DNA of 34,402 bases from Burkholderiales bacterium. Lineage in GTDB: Bacteria; Pseudomonadota; Gammaproteobacteria; Burkholderiales; Casimicrobiaceae. The notes below the pieces were generated by a model that was not told the origin of the DNA, searched no databases, and worked only from the letters and a program-made list of their open reading frames with translations. The position numbers and the translations under genes are program-made. The stretch spans positions 1 through 34,402 of the forward strand of contig JADZAQ010000228.1 in the NCBI GenBank assembly GCA_020852555.1, written 5' to 3'. Of the stretch, positions 31,996-34,402 are shown in pieces; the first letter of the stretch is position 1, and each line of letters starts with the position of its first letter.

Positions 31996-33117
31996 TTGCT
32001 GCACATCGACCTGCCGAGCCGTACCGAGATCGAGCAACTCGCCGCCTACCGCGGAACGCCTGCCGTATCCCTCTACCTGCGCACGACGCCGGTCACGCAG
32101 GAGGCGCAGGCCGATCGCATCGAGTTGAAGAACCTCCTCAAGGCCGCCGTTGCCCAGATGACCGACGCGGCGGTCGAGAAGCGCCGCATCTGGCCGATCG
32201 AGGCGGCGGTGAACGCGATCATCGACGACGACGAGTTCTGGAAATTCCAGGCCCATAGTCTCGCGATCTTCGCCACCGACGAGCGGACGCGCGTCTTTCG
32301 GCTGCCGAACCAGCTCGTCAACACGGTCGAGGTGTCCGATCGCTTCCACATCAAGCCGCTGCTGCGCTCGGTGACTTTCCCCCACCACGCGTACGTGCTG
32401 GTGATCGGCGTCGGCGCGGTGCACTTGCTCGAGGTCTCCGCCGACCTGCCGCCGCATTCGGTGGCGGTGCCCGGCCTGCCGCGCAATTTCGGCGACGCAC
32501 TGGGGCGCCGCAGCCACGTCACCAAGGAAGCGCCCGGACACTCGGGAGAAGGCGCGAGCGAACACGCGCTGCTCACCCGCTACGCACGCACCGTCGACCA
32601 GGCGCTGCGCGGCCTCCTCAAGGGCGAGAACGCGCCGCTCTTCGTCGCGGCAACCGAGCCCATGGCGTCGATCTTCCGCAATGCGTCGAGCTATCCGCAC
32701 GTGGCGACGCAGGTCATCGCCGGCGCCGCCCAGGAGACGCCCGATCACGTGCTCGCCGATGCTGCCCGCGGTGCGCTGGACCAGATCTACGCCGAGGAGA
32801 TCGCTCGTCTCGCCGCGCTCTTCGCCACGCGCGAGAACGAAGGCCGGGCCACCACCGATGTCGCCCAGGCCGCACGCGCGGCGACGTACGGCGCGGTCGA
32901 CACGCTGCTGGTCGACATGGACAACACGGTGCCCGGCCGGGTCGACGACGCGACGGGCGCAGTCAGCTTCGAGGCCACGCCGGACGCGGTCAACTACGGC
33001 GTCGTCGACGAGATCGCCCGCCGCGTGCTGCAGGCCGGCGGGCGCGTGTTCGCGGTGCGCAAGGCGGACATTCCGCGCCAGGGCGATCTCGCGGCAATCC
33101 TGCGTTACGCCGTTTGA
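31996..33117 (+). CDS. Bacterial archaeo-eukaryotic release factor-like protein (baeRF family 3)
   Basis: A 373-residue protein whose full length resembles baeRF family 3, bacterial relatives of eRF1/Vms1. It starts at TTG 31996 with GGAG nine bases upstream; [19 protein letters not shown] is the family N terminus. Conserved pieces are [24 protein letters not shown] split over residues 24-47, [61 protein letters not shown] and the end [38 protein letters not shown]. The C-terminal part matches an eL30-like domain. No GGQ tripeptide is visible, so peptidyl-tRNA hydrolysis of the classical type is not supported. Proposed roles are ribosome rescue or stress adaptation; this is family-level knowledge. 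It appears to be a single gene. Confidence 0.83.
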   Translation: MLHIDLPSRTEIEQLAAYRGTPAVSLYLRTTPVTQEAQADRIELKNLLKAAVAQMTDAAVEKRRIWPIEAAVNAIIDDDEFWKFQAHSLAIFATDERTRVFRLPNQLVNTVEVSDRFHIKPLLRSVTFPHHAYVLVIGVGAVHLLEVSADLPPHSVAVPGLPRNFGDALGRRSHVTKEAPGHSGEGASEHALLTRYARTVDQALRGLLKGENAPLFVAATEPMASIFRNASSYPHVATQVIAGAAQETPDHVLADAARGALDQIYAEEIARLAALFATRENEGRATTDVAQAARAATYGAVDTLLVDMDNTVPGRVDDATGAVSFEATPDAVNYGVVDEIARRVLQAGGRVFAVRKADIPRQGDLAAILRYAV

Positions 33118-33207
33118 CGCGCGTCGGCCCGCACCGTCGGATGGTTGTCGGCTGACTGCCCGGCGTGCGACACTCGGGGCGTCCCCAGTCATCCTGAAGG
33201 ATTCCCC

Positions 33208-34221
33208 ATGGCGACTTCCCGCTTTCTCGTTCGCGCGATCCTTGCCGGCTTCGTGGCCGCCGCCGCGGCCGGAACCACGCTTGCGCAGGAGATCAAGTTC
33301 TTCCGCATCGGCACCGGCGGCACCGCCGGCACCTACTATCCGATCGGCGGCCTGCTCGCCACGGCGATCTCCAATCCGCCGGGCTCGCGCGCCTGCAACG
33401 AGGGCGGCAGCTGCGGCGCGCCGGGCGTCGTCGCCACCGCCGTCGCCTCGAACGGCTCGGTCGCCAACATCAACGGCATCCAGTCGGGCCAGCTCGAGTC
33501 GGGCTTCACGCAATCGGACGTCGCGTACTGGGCGTATACCGGTACCGGCGTGTACGAGGGCAAGCCCAAGGTCTCCGATCTGCGCCTCATCGCCAACCTG
33601 TATCCGGAGACGATCCACCTCGTCGCGCGCAAGGGCGCCAACATCAAGAGTGTCGCCGACTTGAAGGGCAAGCGCGTGTCGCTCGACGAACCGGGTTCGG
33701 GCACGCTCGTCGACGCGCGCATCATCCTGGGTGCGTACGGCCTCACCGAGAAGGACATTCACGCCGAATACCTGAAGCCGAACCAGGCCGGCGACAAGAT
33801 GAAGGACGGCGGTCTCGATGCGTTCTTCTTCGTCGGCGGCTATCCGACGAGTGCGATCGCCGAACTCGCCTCCTCGGGCGCGGGCATCGACCTCGTCCCG
33901 GTGACGGGTCCCGAAGTCGACAAGATGCTCAAGCAGTACGGCTTCTTCGCATCCGACACGATTCCCGCGAACACCTACAAGGGTGTGCCCGAAGTGAAGA
34001 CGATCGCGGTGGGTGCGCAGTGGGTCACCTCGGCCAAGCAGCCCGAGGCGCTCATCTACGAGATCACCAAGGCGGTGTGGAACGACAATACCCGCAAGCT
34101 CCTCGACTCCGGCCACGCCAAGGGCAAGGCGATCACCAAGGCCTCCGCCACGGCCGGCGCCGGCATCCCGGTCCATCCGGGCGCCGAGAAGTACTACAAG
34201 GAAGCGGGACTCCTGAAGTAA
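33208..34221 (+). CDS. TAXI-family TRAP transporter solute-binding protein
   Basis: A 337-residue periplasmic binding protein from the ATG at 33208 with AAGGA upstream. The signal peptide runs to about residue 26 (TTLAQEIKF). Mature sequence begins with the TAXI motif [42 protein letters not shown] and [16 protein letters not shown] are also typical. The [14 protein letters not shown] loop has two cysteines that may bridge. TAXI proteins capture small acids such as glutamate or other carboxylates and hand them to a fused DctQM membrane partner. No such permease gene is present in the window: a terminator follows directly, then a group II intron-like sequence. It may serve a permease elsewhere, or the intron separates it from one beyond the window. 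Confidence 0.92.
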   Translation: MATSRFLVRAILAGFVAAAAAGTTLAQEIKFFRIGTGGTAGTYYPIGGLLATAISNPPGSRACNEGGSCGAPGVVATAVASNGSVANINGIQSGQLESGFTQSDVAYWAYTGTGVYEGKPKVSDLRLIANLYPETIHLVARKGANIKSVADLKGKRVSLDEPGSGTLVDARIILGAYGLTEKDIHAEYLKPNQAGDKMKDGGLDAFFFVGGYPTSAIAELASSGAGIDLVPVTGPEVDKMLKQYGFFASDTIPANTYKGVPEVKTIAVGAQWVTSAKQPEALIYEITKAVWNDNTRKLLDSGHAKGKAITKASATAGAGIPVHPGAEKYYKEAGLLK

Positions 34222-34242
34222 TCCACCGCAGCGACACGACAG

Positions 34243-34275
34243 CGGGGCCGGAACGCGAGTGACCGGCCCCGTTTT
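34243..34275 (+). terminator. Rho-independent terminator after the TAXI gene
   Basis: CGGGGCCGG (34243-34251) pairs with CCGGCCCCG (34263-34271) around an 11-base loop and is followed by TTTTCGTT. It lies 21 bases after the stop codon and is the best intrinsic terminator in the window. Confidence 0.88.
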
Positions 34276-34280
34276 CGTTG

Positions 34281-34402
34281 GTGCGCCCGGCAGGGCGCAC
34301 GTACTTGGAGGTGAAAGTCCTCTCCACACCCGGCAAGGGGAAGTGGTAGCCGAACGGCAAGGGTGTCGCGGGTGACTGCGAATCTGGAGGAAGCTGAAGG
34401 CA
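34281..34402 (+). mobile_element. Group II intron, 5' part of domain I (cut by window end)
   Basis: The sequence starts with GTGCGCCC, a group II intron 5' end (GUGYG; the Ll.LtrB intron also begins GUGCGCCC). GTGCGCCC (34281-34288) pairs with GGGCGCAC (34293-34300). GGAGGTGAAAGTCCTC, a GTAGCCGAACGGCAAGGGTGTC stretch split across 34345-34367, and GGAGGAAGCTGAAGGCA at the window edge resemble domain I pieces of bacterial intron-encoded reverse-transcriptase elements as I remember them. The reverse transcriptase gene would lie beyond the window. Placement nine bases after a terminator stem is the site choice known for class C introns, but the subclass cannot be fixed from this part. Confidence 0.72.

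Noticed and set aside
30925-34329. 1134-residue minus-strand frame crossing the AI-2E, baeRF and TAXI genes
   Set aside because: It spans three well-supported genes, their terminators and the promoter region; composition is that of an antisense shadow.
1-34402. CRISPR arrays, prophage, integrases or IS transposases
   Set aside because: No regularly spaced repeats, Cas proteins, integrase or transposase motifs were seen; the only mobile sequence is the intron-like end.

Overview
The window is about 34.4 kb of very GC-rich DNA with densely packed genes, short or overlapping intergenic junctions and frequent ATGA/GTGA start-stop overlaps. The tRNA-Lys encodes its own CCA. The gene set (OMPLA-type phospholipase, RND pump with lipoprotein adaptor and OprM/NodT-like channel, LapA, TAXI-type solute-binding protein) points to a Gram-negative proteobacterium. 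Base composition, promoter style (TAAAAT/TATAAT boxes) and protein flavour suggest an environmental betaproteobacterium, probably Burkholderiales-like. This is inference; no marker gene fixes the taxon.

Layout. 1-4019 (+): the 3' end of a MocR-type regulator, then a GMC oxidoreductase and a PuuB/DadA-like FAD amine oxidase, with two MocR/PdxR-like direct repeats in front of the GMC gene. 4189-5241: tRNA-Lys(CUU) followed by a reverse-order (toxin first) RelE-like/XRE toxin-antitoxin pair on the minus strand. 5485-9222: a lipoprotein-like amidohydrolase (-), a small secreted SH3b protein (+), then an outer-membrane phospholipase A gene translationally coupled behind a FixJ-type response regulator (both -). 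9574-22873 (+): a long co-directional run with arcD-like antiporter and arcA, a terminator, an NhaC-type antiporter, an RND adaptor and pump, an unrecognised 188-residue membrane protein, and six genes of an Mrp/Mbh-type cation antiporter module. 22887-27399 (-): patatin lipoprotein, GntP-family permease, second patatin, PLDc_N/SHOCT protein, LapA-like protein. 27658-34221: OprM/NodT-type channel (+), membrane-anchored alpha/beta hydrolase (-), AI-2E-family transporter (+), baeRF family 3 protein (+) and a TAXI solute-binding protein (+) ending in a strong terminator. 34281 to the end: what looks like the 5' part of a group II intron placed just behind that terminator.

How the genes fit together. 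The first block looks like catabolism of an amine or amino alcohol. The central block combines arginine deimination (ammonia release) with monovalent-cation/proton antiport and proton-driven efflux; the last two share a continuous run of tightly spaced genes. The minus-strand block around 22.9-27.1 kb is an operon of two unrelated patatin lipases flanking an organic-anion permease. With PldA and the alpha/beta hydrolase this gives the window a notable number of lipolytic enzymes.

Most interesting points: (i) the antiporter cluster has the gene order and domain content of the membrane ion-translocating part of Mbh-type complexes (E-F-G-[MbhD+MbhE+MrpB fusion]-C-D) with a single NuoL/M-like subunit and no hydrogenase or MrpA nearby; (ii) it is coupled to an RND pump through an undescribed membrane protein; (iii) a group II intron 5' end directly after an intrinsic terminator; (iv) a likely one-base start-frame anomaly in the toxin gene.
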